From: Caldilineaceae bacterium
Lineage (GTDB): Bacteria; Chloroflexota; Anaerolineae; Caldilineales; Caldilineaceae
Direction: 5' to 3'
DNA length: 64,000 bases
Assembly (NCBI GenBank): GCA_022821585.1
Contig: JAJEDI010000053.1
Location: forward strand, 1-64,000
Shown here piece after piece: positions 32,334 to 42,225 of the stretch (positions are counted from its first letter, which is position 1; every line of letters begins with the position of its first letter). The notes under the pieces are model-generated. The model ran no database searches. It had not been told where the DNA came from and saw only the letters and a program-made list of their open reading frames with translations. Position numbers and translations under genes: made by a program.

Positions 32334-33920
32334 ATGCCGCACACCCGTTTTGTCAATCTCTCCGAAGCCGCAGACCTCATCCCCGACAGGGCCATGGTCG
32401 CCGTCAATTCGTCCAGCGGACTTCTCTGCCCCGACGCGCTGCTGCGCGCCCTCGGCGAGCGCTTCGCCCAGCACGGCCATCCGCAGAACCTGACCACCAT
32501 CCATCCCATCGCCGCCGGCGACATGTACGGCATCGACGGCATCGACCACATCGCCCGCCCCGGCCTGCTGGCGCGCGTGATTGCCGGTTCTCTCCCCTCA
32601 GGCCCCTCCTCGATGGAGTCGCCCGCCATCTGGCGCATGATCTACAAAAACGAAGTCGAAGCCTACAATATTCCCAGCGGCCTCATCTTCCACCAGTTGC
32701 GCGAGGCCGCGGCCAAACGCCCCGGCGTCCTCACCCAGTTGGGCATGGACACCTTCCTCGATCCACGGCGCCAGGGCGGCCGCATGAATGACCGCACCCG
32801 CGAAGATATCGTGCAACTGGTGGAGTTTGACGGTCAGGAGTGGCTCTACCTGCGCGCCCTGCACCCGGAAGTAGCTCTGATCAGGGCGACCACAGCCGAC
32901 GAGTTGGGCAATCTCACCTTCGAGCATGAAGGCGCATTTCTGGGCGCCTACGATGTCGCGCTGGCCGCGCACAACAACGGCGGCGTCGTCATCGCCCAGG
33001 TCGAGCGCCGCGTCGCCGCCGGCACACTCCCCGCCCAGAACGTGCGCGTGCCCAGCGTTCTCGTCGACGCCGTCGTGGTCGTTCCCGATGCCATGCAGAC
33101 CACCCAGACCGACTACGACCCCGCCATCAGCGGCGAAGTGCGCGTCCCCTCCGACACCTTTGAGCTGGCCGAGTGGGGCCTGCAGAAGGTGATCGCCCGC
33201 CGCGCCGCGCTCGAACTCCGCGACGGCGAAGCGGTCAATCTCGGCTTCGGTATCTCCGCACTCGTGCCCCGCGTCCTGTTGGAAGAGGGGCTGGACGGCG
33301 CCGTTACCTGGGTGATCGAGCAGGGCGCCGTAGGCGGCATGCCGCTGGGGGGCTTCCAGTTCGGCTGCGCAGCCAACACCCAGGCCATCATCCCCTCACC
33401 CGACCAGTTCAGCTATTTCCAGGGGGGCGGCTTTGACCGCTGCTTCCTCTCCTTCATGCAGATCGACCGTGAGGGCAACATCAACGTCTCCAGGCTGGCC
33501 GCCCGCCCCCACGTGACCGCCGGTGTCGGCGGCTTCGTCGATATCACCGCCAACGCCCGCAACATCGTCATCAGCGGCACTTACACAGCCGGCGCACGTC
33601 TCGACGTCGCAGGTGGCCGCCTGCACATCGAGCGAGAGGGCAGAGTGCGCAAATTCGTCAGCGAGGTCGAGCACGTCACCTTCAGCGGCCGCCGCGCCCG
33701 CCAGACCGGCCAAAACGTGCTCGTTATCACCGAACGCTGCGTGTTCCGCCTCGACGCCGACGGCTGGACGGTCATCGAAATCGCGCCCGGCGCCAACCTC
33801 GAGCAAGACGTTCTGGCCCTATGCGAGTTCCCTCTCCTTATCGCCCCCGACCTGCGCGAAATGGAGCCCCGCCTCTTCCAGCCGGAACGCATGGGTCTGC
33901 AATTGCAAGGGAGTGATTGA
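32334..33920 (+). CDS. Acyl-CoA:acetate/3-ketoacid CoA-transferase (propionate-CoA-transferase type)
   Basis: The 528-residue protein joins alpha- and beta-type halves in one chain, as in propionate CoA-transferases. The first half ends near GEVRVPSDTFELAEWG. The second starts with VIARRAALELRDGEAVNLGFGISALVP and holds the nucleophile Glu in VTWVIEQGAVGGMPLGG (the E-x-G-x-GG motif). The phrase FDFYQGGG of the family appears as FSYFQGGGFDRCFLSFMQID. The enzyme moves CoA between short-chain carboxylates via a glutamyl-CoA thioester. The phrase ALHPEVALIRATTADELGNLTFE in the first half is also characteristic. It has its own promoter and no operon partners. Confidence 0.88.
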   Translation: MPHTRFVNLSEAADLIPDRAMVAVNSSSGLLCPDALLRALGERFAQHGHPQNLTTIHPIAAGDMYGIDGIDHIARPGLLARVIAGSLPSGPSSMESPAIWRMIYKNEVEAYNIPSGLIFHQLREAAAKRPGVLTQLGMDTFLDPRRQGGRMNDRTREDIVQLVEFDGQEWLYLRALHPEVALIRATTADELGNLTFEHEGAFLGAYDVALAAHNNGGVVIAQVERRVAAGTLPAQNVRVPSVLVDAVVVVPDAMQTTQTDYDPAISGEVRVPSDTFELAEWGLQKVIARRAALELRDGEAVNLGFGISALVPRVLLEEGLDGAVTWVIEQGAVGGMPLGGFQFGCAANTQAIIPSPDQFSYFQGGGFDRCFLSFMQIDREGNINVSRLAARPHVTAGVGGFVDITANARNIVISGTYTAGARLDVAGGRLHIEREGRVRKFVSEVEHVTFSGRRARQTGQNVLVITERCVFRLDADGWTVIEIAPGANLEQDVLALCEFPLLIAPDLREMEPRLFQPERMGLQLQGSD

Positions 33921-34000
33921 ACTACCTTCAGTTAGTGGGGTCTCTGAGAACCAAGAAACTCAGAGCGCAACTCGGGGAAACGATCGCCTTTGAGCGGGGT

Positions 34001-34033
34001 AACTAACAACTAAAAACTAGAAACTGAAAACTC
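34001..34033. repeat. CTAAAAACT repeat, copy 7
   Basis: AACTAACAACTAAAAACTA, then GAAACTGAAAACTC, fills the gap between the convergent CoA-transferase and sugar-transferase genes and abuts the latter's stop codon. Confidence 0.55.
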
Positions 34034-35587
34034 CTAATAAGCCCCCTCCCCTCCCAAAACCTTCGGGATCGTGCGCAGCAGAATGCTCAGATCCAGTGTC
34101 ACGCTCCAGTTCTCGGCATAGTAAATGTCGAGCAGGACCATCTCATCGAAAGTCAGATCGCTTCGGCCGCTCACCTGCCACAGACCTGTCATCCCCGGGC
34201 TGACCGACAACCGCTTACCGTGCCAGTCCTTGTACTGCGCCACCTCCTCCGGCACATTGGGACGGGGCCCCACTAGGCTCATCTCGCCCCGCAGCACATT
34301 GATCAGATTCGGCAGCTCGTCCAGGCTCAAGCGCCGCAGAATCCGCCCCACCGAGGTGCGGCGCGGGTCGTCGCGCATCTTGAAAAGCGGCCCCGTCGCC
34401 TCATTGAGATCGGCGATCTCGTCAAGCTGTGCATCGGCATCTGCGATCATCGAGCGAAACTTGTAGATCCTGAACTGCCGTCCGTTGCGCCCGACGCGCG
34501 TCTGGGAGTAAATTATCGAACCCGGCGAACTGAAACGTACAGCCAGCGCGATTAGCGCTGCCAGCGGCAACCCCACTACTAACATGACAGTGGCCAGTGT
34601 CACATCCAGCGCCCGCTTCACGAACAGATTCCAACCTGCAATCGACACCGCCCGCGTCGTGATCAACGGAATTCCGTCTAGCCGCTCCACCTGCATCTGG
34701 TTCTTCGTCAGCTGGAAAAAGTCCGGCACAATCTGTGCCCTGACCCCGTTTTCTTCACACAGATGAAGCAACCGCGCCACGATGCGGTGGCTCCGCCAGG
34801 GCAGGCAGATGATAGCCGTGTCAATCTCGCTGTGTTGCAGAATATCGTAGAAGTTGGTCAGCGGACCCAGCGCCTGAAAGCGGCCGATGTCCGTCTGATT
34901 AATGTCCGGATCGTCGTCCAGAAAGCCGACCAGTTCGTATCCGAGGCTCGGGCGCGCCGCAATCGTGCGCATCACCATCAACCCCACGTCGCCGGCGCCC
35001 ACCAACACCACACGTTCCAGACCGATCCCCTGGTTGCGTAGATAGCCCCGCACCGTGTAGATTATCGCCCGGCTGATTCCCAGCAACAGCGTGACCAGCA
35101 CCGCCGTATACAGGAAGATCAGACGGCTGAAAGACAGCTGCCCGAAGGCCAGGTTCAGAATGATCAGGACAACAACGCCGATAGTGGTCGCGCTCGCGAT
35201 GGCGTAGACCTCCTCTATCCAGAGGCGGTCTCGCCGGTAAACATAGACCTTGGAGAACTGAAACGAACAGAAAAGGAGAAATACCAGCGCCAATCCGAAC
35301 GGCAGATAGGTGACCAGTTCGGCCTGATTTGCCGGATCGACGGTGAGGAACCACTGCAGCCGGTAGCGCACCCAGTAAGCCATGACAAACGCCGCAACGA
35401 TCAGAATCAGATCGCTGATGCGCAGGAGCACCGGCCACCGCCGCGACGGGACCCGAATGAGCAGGGCAGTCAGCCAGTTCCTATCAGGTACGCCCGTTGC
35501 CTCCCCGCTCGTCCGCCGCCCGTTAAGGGTTTGTTGGGAAGTTCGGCGGCCTTGACGCTGTTTCATCTGTACGGTCGTCATCGGCAT
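34034..35587 (-). CDS. Exopolysaccharide polyprenyl glycosylphosphotransferase (WbaP/WcaJ type)
   Basis: The 517-residue protein starts with a basic lead and about five membrane helices (to about 190), then a CoA-binding-like domain with [16 protein letters not shown] and a GFLDDDPD turn. The C-terminal sugar transferase domain has the diagnostic [70 protein letters not shown] and [16 protein letters not shown]. It transfers the first hexose-1-phosphate to undecaprenyl phosphate and starts a repeat unit. Two GT4 genes upstream on the same strand probably extend that unit. No Wzx/Wzy genes appear in the window. Confidence 0.92.
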   Translation of the reverse strand: MPMTTVQMKQRQGRRTSQQTLNGRRTSGEATGVPDRNWLTALLIRVPSRRWPVLLRISDLILIVAAFVMAYWVRYRLQWFLTVDPANQAELVTYLPFGLALVFLLFCSFQFSKVYVYRRDRLWIEEVYAIASATTIGVVVLIILNLAFGQLSFSRLIFLYTAVLVTLLLGISRAIIYTVRGYLRNQGIGLERVVLVGAGDVGLMVMRTIAARPSLGYELVGFLDDDPDINQTDIGRFQALGPLTNFYDILQHSEIDTAIICLPWRSHRIVARLLHLCEENGVRAQIVPDFFQLTKNQMQVERLDGIPLITTRAVSIAGWNLFVKRALDVTLATVMLVVGLPLAALIALAVRFSSPGSIIYSQTRVGRNGRQFRIYKFRSMIADADAQLDEIADLNEATGPLFKMRDDPRRTSVGRILRRLSLDELPNLINVLRGEMSLVGPRPNVPEEVAQYKDWHGKRLSVSPGMTGLWQVSGRSDLTFDEMVLLDIYYAENWSVTLDLSILLRTIPKVLGGEGAY

Positions 35588-35646
35588 TCATTCAGTGACC
35601 ATTGGCCTGCGGTGTGCGAATTGTTGTTCGTGCTCTGTACCCTCCA

Positions 35647-36813
35647 CTACCTTCCATTGACTGCACTTTCATATACATCCATCGTCTCTTTTGCGGTCCG
35701 TTCCCAGGAGAAATTCCTCGCCTGTCGAAGTCCTAGCCTTCGCAATACAGTGGCGGTCTGTTGGTCTGTGAACACGCACTCGAACGCGTCCCGCAGTGCG
35801 GACTGATCCTGCGCCGGCACAATCAGCGCCGCGTCGCCCGCCACCTCCTTTAGGCTCGGCGTATCGCTGCAAATGACCGGCGTCCCCGATGCCATCGCTT
35901 CCAGCACCGGCAGACCAAATCCCTCGAACAGACTGGGGTAAACGAATCCGCTGGCCGCGTTGTACCACAAGGACAGGTCACGCTCTGGCAGGAAACCGGG
36001 GAACTGGACGACTGGCCCTCCCTCTGACCGTCCGCCTGTCAAACCCAACTCGTCCGCCAGACTGAAGATCTCCTGGTAGTGCCAGCCTTTGCCGCCCGCC
36101 ACCACCAGCCCCACGTCGCGCCCAATTGCACTCTCCTCCCGCCACTTCGCAAAAGTTCGCAGCAGATGGGGTAGATTCTTGCGCGGCTCCAGCGTGCCTA
36201 CATAGAGCAAGAACCTCTCCGGCAGCCCCATGAGCTCACGAAAACCGGTGACCTCTGCATCCGGAAGAGGCCGGAACTGCTCGCCGACCCCATTGTACAC
36301 CACCTCCACACGCCGGCTTTCGACCCCGAACTCCGCCCGTACGTCCGCTGCCGTCTGCTTGCTGACTGCGATAACCCGCCGCGCCCGGCGGGCGCTGGCA
36401 CGGCACAACTGGCCGAGATAGAATCGCTTCAGGCGGGGGAACCGCTCCGGCATACGTACGAAGCTGAGGTCATGAACTGTCACAACACCGGGCACCCTCG
36501 TCGCCAGCGGCAACGTATTCACCAGGCCGTGCACAAGGTTCCCCTGCGCCGTCATCGCAGCCAGCGGCAGCGCTGTCTGCTCCCAGATGATGCGCGGCAC
36601 CGGATCGCCTGCCGGCCAGCGCGTATACCGCAACTCCATCCCCGGACGCCTGTACGGGAAGCGAAATTCGCGGTCATTGACGAAGGCCGTCACCTTGGTT
36701 CCGTCGGTCTTGTCCGCAAGCGCTGTCAGCAGGTTGCGACAGTAGTTGCTGACCCCGGCCCCCCGGTAGCCGCCTCGTGTATGGAGTAGTTGGGCGTTGA
36801 CGACGACTTTCAT
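35647..36813 (-). CDS. Glycosyltransferase family 4
   Basis: The 388-residue GT-B protein starts MKVVVNAQLLHTRGGYRGAG (the typical G-G-x-G loop of GT4). It has VVTVHDLSFVRMPERFP, VIAVSKQTAADVRAEFG, the KNL-type phrase LYVGTLEPRKNLPHLL at about 205-220 and the E-x7-E donor motif in SLFEGFGLPVLEAMASGTPVI. It probably uses a nucleotide or lipid-linked sugar to add a residue to a polysaccharide, acting at the inner face of the membrane. It is encoded between another GT4 gene and the sugar transferase, all on the minus strand, so it probably belongs to the same polymer pathway. Confidence 0.9.
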   Translation of the reverse strand: MKVVVNAQLLHTRGGYRGAGVSNYCRNLLTALADKTDGTKVTAFVNDREFRFPYRRPGMELRYTRWPAGDPVPRIIWEQTALPLAAMTAQGNLVHGLVNTLPLATRVPGVVTVHDLSFVRMPERFPRLKRFYLGQLCRASARRARRVIAVSKQTAADVRAEFGVESRRVEVVYNGVGEQFRPLPDAEVTGFRELMGLPERFLLYVGTLEPRKNLPHLLRTFAKWREESAIGRDVGLVVAGGKGWHYQEIFSLADELGLTGGRSEGGPVVQFPGFLPERDLSLWYNAASGFVYPSLFEGFGLPVLEAMASGTPVICSDTPSLKEVAGDAALIVPAQDQSALRDAFECVFTDQQTATVLRRLGLRQARNFSWERTAKETMDVYESAVNGR

Positions 36814-36836
36814 AGTCAGTAACTTCCCATGAACTG

Positions 36837-37958
36837 CTAGCGGCCATGGGCCACCGCCCTGTAGGCCGCCACCGTCTGGCGGGCAATCTCTTCCATCGTG
36901 TAATGGGCCAGCACTCGCTGCCTCCCCGCAGAGGCAAAATGGCTGCGTGCCTCCCTATCCTGCATCAGCCGCTGCAGTTGCGACCGCAGCGCCTCCATAT
37001 CCCCCTCCGGGAAGACCACCCCGGCATCCCCGATGACGTTGGGGATCTCTCCGCTACTGCTGCCAAGCACCGGCACCCCGCAGGCCATCGACTCGATCAG
37101 GACCCGTCCAAACTGTTCCTTCCAGTTGGGCCGCGTCAGGCTGGGCAGCACCAGCACGTCCAGCGAACGATAAAAGTCCGGCATCTCCCCGCTGGGCAGT
37201 CTGACCCCCAACGTGACCCGGTCTGCGATGCCACTCTCGGAAGCCAGTTTCCGCAGCGCCTCGATCTCTTCCCCGCTGCCCACCAGCGTCAAGCGCCACG
37301 CACCATCCAGACCGGCGCACGCCCGCAGCAGCAGGTCTAACCCCTTCTCGGGCAACAGGCCCCCGGCGTAGCCAATGTGAAACGCTTCGTCCTCCTTCGC
37401 GTTCTCCTCCCCATCCAACTCCGCCTGCGGACTGAAGATAGCAGGATCGACGCCGAACTGCGGCAGCACCACGACATCGCCCTCGTAGCCCTTGCGTTTG
37501 AGAACTTCGCGGGCCTCGGCATTCCCCGCGATCGCCAGCGCGCAGGCGCGATACACAAGGCGCTCGAACCAGTTGAATGGCGGCGGATAGCGGCGGAGCA
37601 GGTTCTGCCATGTAAAGAAGAGTGGCTTCGCACCCACCGCCCGCGCCGCCCTCACACCGAGAAACGTAGCCAAATTGTATGGCTCCTCATCAACATGCAC
37701 AACCTCAGGTTTCAGCTCCCGCAGCGCCTTTACCAGAGTAGGATAAAAGTGCATATGATAAGCGCCGTTGAATAGGATAGGAATCGTACGCAGTTCGTAG
37801 CCGACCGTATGCAAGCGTTCCGCCTTCTGTAACCCGCGCCGGTCCCGCCAGCTCGCCGGCGTCAGCACCGTCAACTCCACCCCCAGGCGCGCGATCTCCT
37901 CCGCCTTCCTCTGATACGCGCCCACAACGAGCGCCTTGCTAACGAGCACAACCCGCAA
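36837..37958 (-). CDS. Glycosyltransferase family 4
   Basis: The most likely start is a TTG at 37958 (MRVVLVSKALVVGAYQRKAE), because GGAGGGGG lies just upstream and family similarity begins there. An ATG at 38009 adds 17 unrelated residues. The 373-residue GT-B protein has EVVHVDEEPYNLATFLGVRAA, the KGL-like phrase AGGLLPEKGLDLLLRACAGL and the donor-site motif QFGRVLIESMACGVPVLGSSSGEIPN. Its N-terminal region resembles enzymes adding deoxyhexoses, but the sugar cannot be told. It is spaced 24 bp from the next GT4 gene, consistent with an operon for a surface glycan. Confidence 0.85.
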   Translation of the reverse strand: MRVVLVSKALVVGAYQRKAEEIARLGVELTVLTPASWRDRRGLQKAERLHTVGYELRTIPILFNGAYHMHFYPTLVKALRELKPEVVHVDEEPYNLATFLGVRAARAVGAKPLFFTWQNLLRRYPPPFNWFERLVYRACALAIAGNAEAREVLKRKGYEGDVVVLPQFGVDPAIFSPQAELDGEENAKEDEAFHIGYAGGLLPEKGLDLLLRACAGLDGAWRLTLVGSGEEIEALRKLASESGIADRVTLGVRLPSGEMPDFYRSLDVLVLPSLTRPNWKEQFGRVLIESMACGVPVLGSSSGEIPNVIGDAGVVFPEGDMEALRSQLQRLMQDREARSHFASAGRQRVLAHYTMEEIARQTVAAYRAVAHGR

Positions 37959-38186
37959 CAGGTTCCCCCTCCGGCTGACGGCTAATGGACTCCCCCAGCA
38001 TACCCCCACCGATTATAGCGGAGGCGCGGGTGGGTCTCAACAGCAGTGTGAAGAGTTTGATATGTGTTTGCCAGCAGTTGCTGAGAGCTCACAGCGGTTC
38101 GTGCCATCCTGAACGACTGACTCTCTGTGGGCACCTTCACTGCTGAGAGCGTCAATCCTGACTCCGAATCAGATAAAGGGCCATTG

Positions 38187-38855
38187 CTACCCCAAACTCC
38201 ACCCACACGCATACGCCACAAGCCCCAACTTGCGCGCCACCGCCAGCGAAGCCCCGTTCTCCCACGACGTACTGTAAAGCGGCACCCGCCCCGACGCCCG
38301 CACCGCCAGCGCCCACGCCGCCGTCACCTGCGTACCGAACCCCCGCCCCCGGAACGCCTCCGCCGTCTCCAGCCCAGCCTCTGCCGCCGTGTCCGACCGC
38401 CGCGCACAAAAGCAGACGCTCACCGCATGACCTTCCACCACCACCGCCGCTATCGGCGACCGTCCCGGTATCTCCGCAGCCGTCCACCCCGAAAAATGGC
38501 GCGCAAGCAGCGGCAACGCATTCACGTGTACCGCGGCATCAGGCCGTTCGACTGTCTTGGGAAAACTGAACGCCGGCCCCGCGTATACTTCACCGCCGAC
38601 CAGCGACCTGTACCTCTCCGCATGCACAGGGGCCTCGCGGAAACCCGCCACCGGCGGCTCCGCCCGTGCCAGACCGTCAAGCTCCCCCGCGATCCCCTGC
38701 GGCACGTCAGCCCGTACCGCCCAAGCGCAGCTTGTCCTGCCGCGAATCAGCGCAAACCTCGGCCCTGGTTCCGGGTCCGGCTCGCGTTTCCCGACGATCC
38801 GTCCGGCGCTATCCAGCAGGAACAGAGTGTGAAGGTGGAGGTCGGGTGTGCTCAC
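38187..38855 (-). CDS. GNAT family N-acetyltransferase
   Basis: The 222-residue product from a GTG has an N-terminal part with DLHLHTLFLLDSAGRIVGKREP and a C-terminal acetyl-CoA domain. That domain carries AAVVVEGHAVSVCFCARRSDTAAEAGLETAEAFRGRGFGTQVTAAWAL, where RGRGFGT is the R/Q-x-x-G-x-G/A motif. The final strand holds YSTSWENGASLAVARKLGLVAYA, the usual 'N-aS--vA-kLGf' end. It acetylates an amino group of an unidentified small molecule or protein. The stop lies close to a divergent-looking gap before the GT4 gene. Confidence 0.8.
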   Translation of the reverse strand: MSTPDLHLHTLFLLDSAGRIVGKREPDPEPGPRFALIRGRTSCAWAVRADVPQGIAGELDGLARAEPPVAGFREAPVHAERYRSLVGGEVYAGPAFSFPKTVERPDAAVHVNALPLLARHFSGWTAAEIPGRSPIAAVVVEGHAVSVCFCARRSDTAAEAGLETAEAFRGRGFGTQVTAAWALAVRASGRVPLYSTSWENGASLAVARKLGLVAYACGWSLG

Positions 38856-38895
38856 AGGACTACCAGGGCGCCGTTACCGCTGCCTTTGGACGAAA

Positions 38896-39744
38896 TTACC
38901 CGCCCAAATCCACCGACAGCAGCAGATCACGCATCTGGATCGTCTCCGACAGCGTGTCGACCTCGTTGCAGCCCTCCCAGTCGACCCACACATATTCGAC
39001 GCAGACGTAGCCCTCGTACCCGGAATCCCGCAACGCTCGCACCACCCTGGGGTAGTCGATCACATTGTGCTGGAATAGTGACTGTAGGCGATTCTTATGA
39101 CCCCCGCGCGCATGAAAATGGGACGTGTACGGAATCAGCGTCTCACTCTCGTCGTCGCTGATCTCCCGGTAAGCGAAATGTGAATAATCCAGCGTCAACG
39201 TCAACCCCGGCGTCATCTCCAGCATGCGATGCGTCTGTTCCGGCGTGCGCGTCAGAGACTCAACGTTGGGCTCCACAGCACACACACATCCCGCCGCCTC
39301 CGCCAGCTCCACCCGCCAGGCCAGTTCCTCGCAAGCACGCTTCAGCGAAGTCTCGTACGATTCGCCATCCCACGGCAGCCCCGGCTCGATCGTGATATGC
39401 GTTGCATTGCACCGCAGCGTGAACTCGACGACGCGCGGGAACAGGTCGCGCGCCTGCTTGCGCTCCTCTTCGTCGGGATGGTTGATCGCCAGCGCCGGCA
39501 AACCCGGCCCGGAAGCCTGGAAGTAGACATCCGCAATCTCCAACCCCTTGTCCTGTACCCGGCTTGACAGGTCCCGTGCCGACGCCGCCAGATTGCCCAC
39601 AACGTGGCTGGGATAGATGTGAGAACGGTCCTCGAACAGCCCGATATCCACCCCCTGAAACCCCATCATCGCGATCAGTGTCAGCACGTCGTCATGGGGC
39701 AGCAGCGGGAAAGTGAAGTCCGGGCACGAAAGCTTAATTTCCAT
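38896..39744 (-). CDS. Sugar phosphate isomerase/epimerase (xylose-isomerase-like TIM barrel)
   Basis: GGAG precedes the ATG. The 282-residue TIM barrel has the family order: LIAMMGFQGVDIGLFEDRSHI, LPALAINHPDEEERKQA with VEFTLRCNATHITIEPG, ELAEAAGCVCAVEPNVESLTRTPEQTHRMLEMTP (catalytic Glu in VEPN), LTLDYSHFAYREISD (Asp-His), FHARGGHKNRLQS and GYEGYVCVEYVWVDWEG (final Glu). These supply the usual two Glu, Asp and His ligands for a divalent metal. It is likely an aldose-ketose isomerase or inosose-type enzyme. It is the most downstream gene of a minus-strand carbohydrate operon whose ABC importer starts at 46875. Confidence 0.85.
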   Translation of the reverse strand: MEIKLSCPDFTFPLLPHDDVLTLIAMMGFQGVDIGLFEDRSHIYPSHVVGNLAASARDLSSRVQDKGLEIADVYFQASGPGLPALAINHPDEEERKQARDLFPRVVEFTLRCNATHITIEPGLPWDGESYETSLKRACEELAWRVELAEAAGCVCAVEPNVESLTRTPEQTHRMLEMTPGLTLTLDYSHFAYREISDDESETLIPYTSHFHARGGHKNRLQSLFQHNVIDYPRVVRALRDSGYEGYVCVEYVWVDWEGCNEVDTLSETIQMRDLLLSVDLGG

Positions 39745-39792
39745 CTTGCAACTCCTTCATCGGCTGGAGAGTAAAACGCCGTCCGCTGACCA

Positions 39793-41295
39793 CTAGCCGT
39801 CGGCCTCTATGTGAACGACGATATCGTGGCTGAAAGGCCCTAAATCGATTCCCGTTTCACCGCCGGCAAGGCCCTGTGCCTCTCCCGTGTACCTTCCCTC
39901 CTCCGGCGAATAGAGCCGCGCCGAGTAACTGCCCACCGGCAGCGTGAACGCCAGGCGTCCCTGACAGGGCTGCCCCAACGAGGGGTCATCCACCTCGCGC
40001 TGATCGGCCACATAGACGACGTAAGCCCGCCCCGGCTGCGCCAGCGTAATCGCAATCGCGTTGTCCGGCGTCCCCCTGGCAAAGTCAGAATCCGGCGTCA
40101 TCTGAACGAAATCGACCCCGTGAATGAACGCCGACAGATTCTTCATCCAGCTGCGGATCATCGCCTGCGACGCCGGCGTGCCCGCCTCCTGACCTCCGGC
40201 CTGGACCGAAAAGTCGATCATGTTGTAATGGCCGCCGCTGCAGACCGTCGCCCACGCCCGCTTGCGATGCACGATCCACGACTCCTCGTCCAGCGAACTC
40301 GTCGCCGCGTTGTCCTCGTCAAAAACGAACGGCTTACCCGTCTCGTGCACCGTCGTCCACAGGTGCTGGATCCGCGCCAGCCTCAGATCGCGCTGCATAA
40401 ACCGCGACAACGGCGCCAGGATCGAACCTTTGTAGGTCAGCTGCTGGTAGTCATGCAGATTGATCGCGTCGACCGACTCCTCCCCCAGGATCTGCTCCAA
40501 CGCCGTATCCGTCCGCCAGTTTTCTACCGGCACCTGGAAGATCAGATGCTGCTTGGGCAGCCCTGCCTCCGCCGCCCGAATCTGGTCCCGCACCGCCTCC
40601 TGCCATCCGTCCACCTCGGCCTGGGTGGCAAACTCGGTCTCCGGGAGCATGCCCGCCCTGGTTGTGAATGGCTCGTTGCAGACCTCGAAGTAGAAGCAGT
40701 CGTAACCGTTCGCCTCCTCCACCACCTTGTCGACGTACGCCATCTGCCTCTCCGTCAGCGCTCTGTCCCGGCCCGATATGTAGTCCTGCCACGGAATGTC
40801 ACCCACCCCGTTGATGTTATTTTGGATGTTAAGTGGATTCAGCCCCCACACCGCGTCGCTGTACGTGCTGCTGAAAAGCGTAAGCTCGATGATGACATCC
40901 CGCTCCTGCGCCGCCGCCAGAAAACCGTGCAACCGCTCGAAATATTCCGGGTTCCACTGGTCCAGATCAAACTTGGGATAGCCGTCCGTGGCAAAGCCCG
41001 GCCCGCTGCGCAGCCATGGACTTACATATTCGCCCGGCAACGGCTTGCACGGCGAATGGGGATTGATCGGCTTCACCTGCGTAGCCGGATCAAACACCTG
41101 CAGCTCGCGGAAGAGCAGGAAGCAGCGGCTCAGCGTCTGCCGCTTCTCGGCAGCGTCGTCAAGGTAAGCAATATAGTCGAAGTTGCGGTTGATCACCGCG
41201 CCGTAATGTTCGGTCGCTGTGATCAACACCAGCGGCCTGCCATTGTACAGAAAATATCGGGGATTCTCAGGATGCAACCCGATCGGTGTCGACAT
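39793..41295 (-). CDS. Cellulase-like glycoside hydrolase (GH5-type TIM barrel)
   Basis: The 500-residue cytoplasmic-type protein (no signal peptide) begins HPENPRYFLYNGRPLVLITATEHYGAV, the usual lead of GH5/GH39-like families (DUF4038-type). It continues with FLAAAQERDVIIELTLFSST, the acid/base motif YDCFYFEVCNEPFTTRAG (Asn-Glu-Pro), DAINLHDYQ and the nucleophile region KPFVFDEDNAATSS, where the Glu of FDED is in position. A C-terminal beta-sandwich (about 405-500) ends in VVHIEADG. It probably acts on small sugars taken up by the neighbouring transporter. No carbohydrate-binding domain is seen. The start is preceded by purine-rich repeat-like AGAGGGGCAAGAGGTAGAGC. Confidence 0.7.
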   Translation of the reverse strand: MSTPIGLHPENPRYFLYNGRPLVLITATEHYGAVINRNFDYIAYLDDAAEKRQTLSRCFLLFRELQVFDPATQVKPINPHSPCKPLPGEYVSPWLRSGPGFATDGYPKFDLDQWNPEYFERLHGFLAAAQERDVIIELTLFSSTYSDAVWGLNPLNIQNNINGVGDIPWQDYISGRDRALTERQMAYVDKVVEEANGYDCFYFEVCNEPFTTRAGMLPETEFATQAEVDGWQEAVRDQIRAAEAGLPKQHLIFQVPVENWRTDTALEQILGEESVDAINLHDYQQLTYKGSILAPLSRFMQRDLRLARIQHLWTTVHETGKPFVFDEDNAATSSLDEESWIVHRKRAWATVCSGGHYNMIDFSVQAGGQEAGTPASQAMIRSWMKNLSAFIHGVDFVQMTPDSDFARGTPDNAIAITLAQPGRAYVVYVADQREVDDPSLGQPCQGRLAFTLPVGSYSARLYSPEEGRYTGEAQGLAGGETGIDLGPFSHDIVVHIEADG

Positions 41296-41319
41296 GCTCT
41301 ACCTCTTGCCCCTCTCCAC

Positions 41320-42225
41320 TCACTCCCCCTGAATCGCAACCAACGAGTCGTCAAACTCCTGGAAGTCCAATTTATAGTTCTCCCAGTAATACTGCAGGTC
41401 CTTCGACTTCCAGCCGGCGTAGATCTCCTCCCAGGGAAGTACATTGCAGTGCGGCGTGATCGATTTCTTTTCAATCGGCAATGAGGGCGGCTGATAACGG
41501 TAATCTGTCGACAGCCGGATCTGGTTCTTCGTCCGATTCGGAATCGACTTGTGGACGGTCAGACTGTGGAAGACCAGCACGTCGCCGATTTGGAAGTCGG
41601 TCTCGAACCATTCCTGCGGTGCATCGTCTCCGAAAATGACATGGCGGCCGCCGGCGCCCTCTGCCTCCCGCACCGGCAAGATGCCCAGCTTGTGCGAACC
41701 CCGCAGCACGCTCAACCCGCCCAGCTCGCGCGGGCAGTCCCCCAGCGGAATCCAGCAGGTATAGACTGTCTTTGAACCCTGGATGAAGATGTGGTCCTGG
41801 TGCGCCGGCGTCGGCGCGTTGCCCTTGGCCGGGATCATCAGGCGCGCGATCTTGAGGGCATGCACCAGTACGCTCTCATCAAACAGTTGCCCCAGCATTT
41901 CAACCAAGGCAGGATTGTGCGCGAGGCGGTGGAAAGATTCCAGGCACTGCACGTCTCCATAGGCTTCAGGCGGCACGCCGACGCCGCAGAATGGCTCCAT
42001 CCCGTCCGCCGAAGGGTCGGCGATGCCGTCCATCAGCTCTGTGCCAGGCGCAATCCAGCCGTAATTGTCGCAGACCTGCAGAATCTTCCGGCGCAGCGCG
42101 ACGATCTCATCCGCCGGCAACAGCCCGCGAAAGAACAGAAAGCCGTCGGTCGCCATCTGCCCGCGCATCGCCTGCGGATCGTCAAGCAGTGCGTTGTGGT
42201 TCTGAAATTCAGCCGTTGTGGTCAT
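41320..42225 (-). CDS. Phytanoyl-CoA dioxygenase family (PhyH) protein
   Basis: The 301-residue protein has the PhyH layout: DDPQAMRGQMATDGFLFFRGLLPADEIVALRRK, then ALKIARLMIPAKGNAPTPAHQDHIFIQGSKTVYTCWIPLGD (His-x-Asp metal ligands in AHQDH), LRGSHKLGILPVREAEG and VLVFHSLTVHKSIPNRTKNQIRLSTDYRYQ (second His and the 2-oxoglutarate-binding Arg). These residues bind Fe(II) and 2-oxoglutarate, so an oxidative reaction on a small substrate is expected. It is encoded within the carbohydrate operon, where similar dioxygenases often act on sugar or ether compounds; that link is only positional. Confidence 0.85.
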   Translation of the reverse strand: MTTTAEFQNHNALLDDPQAMRGQMATDGFLFFRGLLPADEIVALRRKILQVCDNYGWIAPGTELMDGIADPSADGMEPFCGVGVPPEAYGDVQCLESFHRLAHNPALVEMLGQLFDESVLVHALKIARLMIPAKGNAPTPAHQDHIFIQGSKTVYTCWIPLGDCPRELGGLSVLRGSHKLGILPVREAEGAGGRHVIFGDDAPQEWFETDFQIGDVLVFHSLTVHKSIPNRTKNQIRLSTDYRYQPPSLPIEKKSITPHCNVLPWEEIYAGWKSKDLQYYWENYKLDFQEFDDSLVAIQGE

